IMG/VR virus record: IMGVR_UViG_3300038701_001969
Coordinates: 1-22,601 of that record
DNA length: 22,601 bases
Reading direction: 5' to 3' (one strand)
From: a virus
Shown: positions 22,158 to 22,601 of the stretch, piece by piece
Position numbering within the stretch: the first letter of the stretch is position 1
Layout of the letters: every line of letters begins with the position of its first letter
Position numbers and translations under genes: made by a program
The notes under the pieces: generated by a model
Told to the model about the DNA's origin: nothing
What the model saw: the letters and a program-made list of their open reading frames with translations, nothing else
Database searches by the model: none

Positions 22158-22312
22158 GTGCCGGCCCTCCTCATCTCATCCCATGCCAGCCGCTTTTCAT
22201 CCGGTGACAGGCTGGCCAACAGCGGCCGGTTGGCTTCGATAAGCTGGTCGCGGGTCAGGCGAGACACGCACCAGAGGCGGGTGACGGCCAGTATCCAGTC
22301 GAGGCGGGTCAT
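22154..22312 (-). CDS. Small hypothetical protein (52 residues)
   Basis: MTRLDWILAVTRLWCVSRLT, then RDQLIEANRPLLASLSPDEK and a short basic helix RLAWDEMRRAGT. The start overlaps the upstream stop by four bases (ATGA), and the stop overlaps a further ATG. Helical and without known motifs. The reading frame fills the space between two larger genes exactly, which is good support for a real gene too short for routine calling. Confidence 0.6.
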   Translation of the reverse strand: MTRLDWILAVTRLWCVSRLTRDQLIEANRPLLASLSPDEKRLAWDEMRRAGT

Positions 22313-22596
22313 GCGGCGCGGTCCTGCTTGATCAGAACGCCCGGTTCGACCCCGAGCAGATCCGCGATGTATTCCAGGATTGCCTGCTTGCTTTCTTGAA
22401 ACCGCTTCCCGCCCATCGCCTTCTTGGACTGGCTGTGCGCGGTTAACTCGGTGACGGTCGCCCCATCCACGGTGATCAGCGCAAACTCGTCAGCGGGCCG
22501 GAGAAAGGCCGCAACACGCTGGGCCTCTGCCTTGCTCGAGCAAACGAGCGACCGGACATCGCAGAACCGGCACATGATGAGCGCATACTTGCGCAA
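22309..22596 (-). CDS. Hypothetical early phage protein (start uncertain, may extend past window)
   Basis: The frame is open to the window edge. A TTG at 22596 gives 95 residues; ATG 22575 gives 88 residues beginning MCRFCDVRSLVCSSKAEAQR. The true start may lie outside. The N-terminal CxxC plus a third Cys might bind metal. The C-terminal half, SKKAMGGKRFQESKQAILEY followed by IADLLGVEPGVLI, is helical. No family recognised. Its stop overlaps the next ATG, so it heads or continues the leftward operon. Confidence 0.6.
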   Translation of the reverse strand: MRKYALIMCRFCDVRSLVCSSKAEAQRVAAFLRPADEFALITVDGATVTELTAHSQSKKAMGGKRFQESKQAILEYIADLLGVEPGVLIKQDRAA

Positions 22597-22601
22597 ATGT
22601 T

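Noticed and set aside
1-22601. CRISPR array, insertion sequence or transposase
   Set aside because: No regular repeat-spacer series, no terminal inverted repeats with a transposase; repeats seen are few and tied to att or gene ends.

Overview
The window is the late (virion) half and the integration module of a temperate, long-tailed phage with an alphaproteobacterial host. Base composition is GC-rich. The tail genes resemble those of lambda-like phages of Alphaproteobacteria and of gene transfer agents. The site next to the integrase carries the 3' part of a tRNA-His(GUG) gene with T72 and A73, the form typical of a large alphaproteobacterial clade that lacks G-1. No host genes are visible.

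Layout. On the + strand from 1 to 19292, almost without gaps: the last codons of a gene that is probably the terminase large subunit; portal; MuF-like head protein; a small zinc-ribbon protein; scaffold; P22-type coat protein; head-tail connectors; a lectin/spike gene inserted among the connectors; tail completion and tail tube proteins; a tail-assembly chaperone pair joined by a -1 frameshift; tape measure; distal tail and hub proteins; an NlpC/P60-like protein; and a J-like tip protein. The lysis block follows: membrane protein, holin, M15 endolysin, inner spanin, an HNH endonuclease, outer spanin. A metallophosphoesterase closes the strand. Most neighbours overlap by 1 to 30 bases or are a few bases apart, so this reads as one long late operon. 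Three intrinsic-terminator-like hairpins lie inside it.

From 19293 to 19742 there is no convincing gene. This stretch holds the attachment site (a tRNA-His 3' end at 19677-19726), a 12-bp palindrome and clustered short direct repeats that look like integrase or excisionase arm sites. On the - strand from 22601 back to 19743 runs a tightly overlapped early operon: a hypothetical protein, two very small ORFs, a two-domain phage protein, a 113-residue phage protein, excisionase and tyrosine integrase.

The lysis end, attachment site and integrase are contiguous, which is the order of a circular or virion phage genome (attP) rather than an integrated prophage, where the att site would be split. 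The most interesting points are an in-frame G GGA AAC slippery heptamer, an NlpC/P60-like gene whose only plausible full-length start is ATT, a 20-bp exact repeat bracketing the att core, a 25-bp exact repeat at the ends of two adjacent early genes, and an HNH gene wedged between the two spanin genes. I see no clear evidence of an entirely new defence or signalling system.
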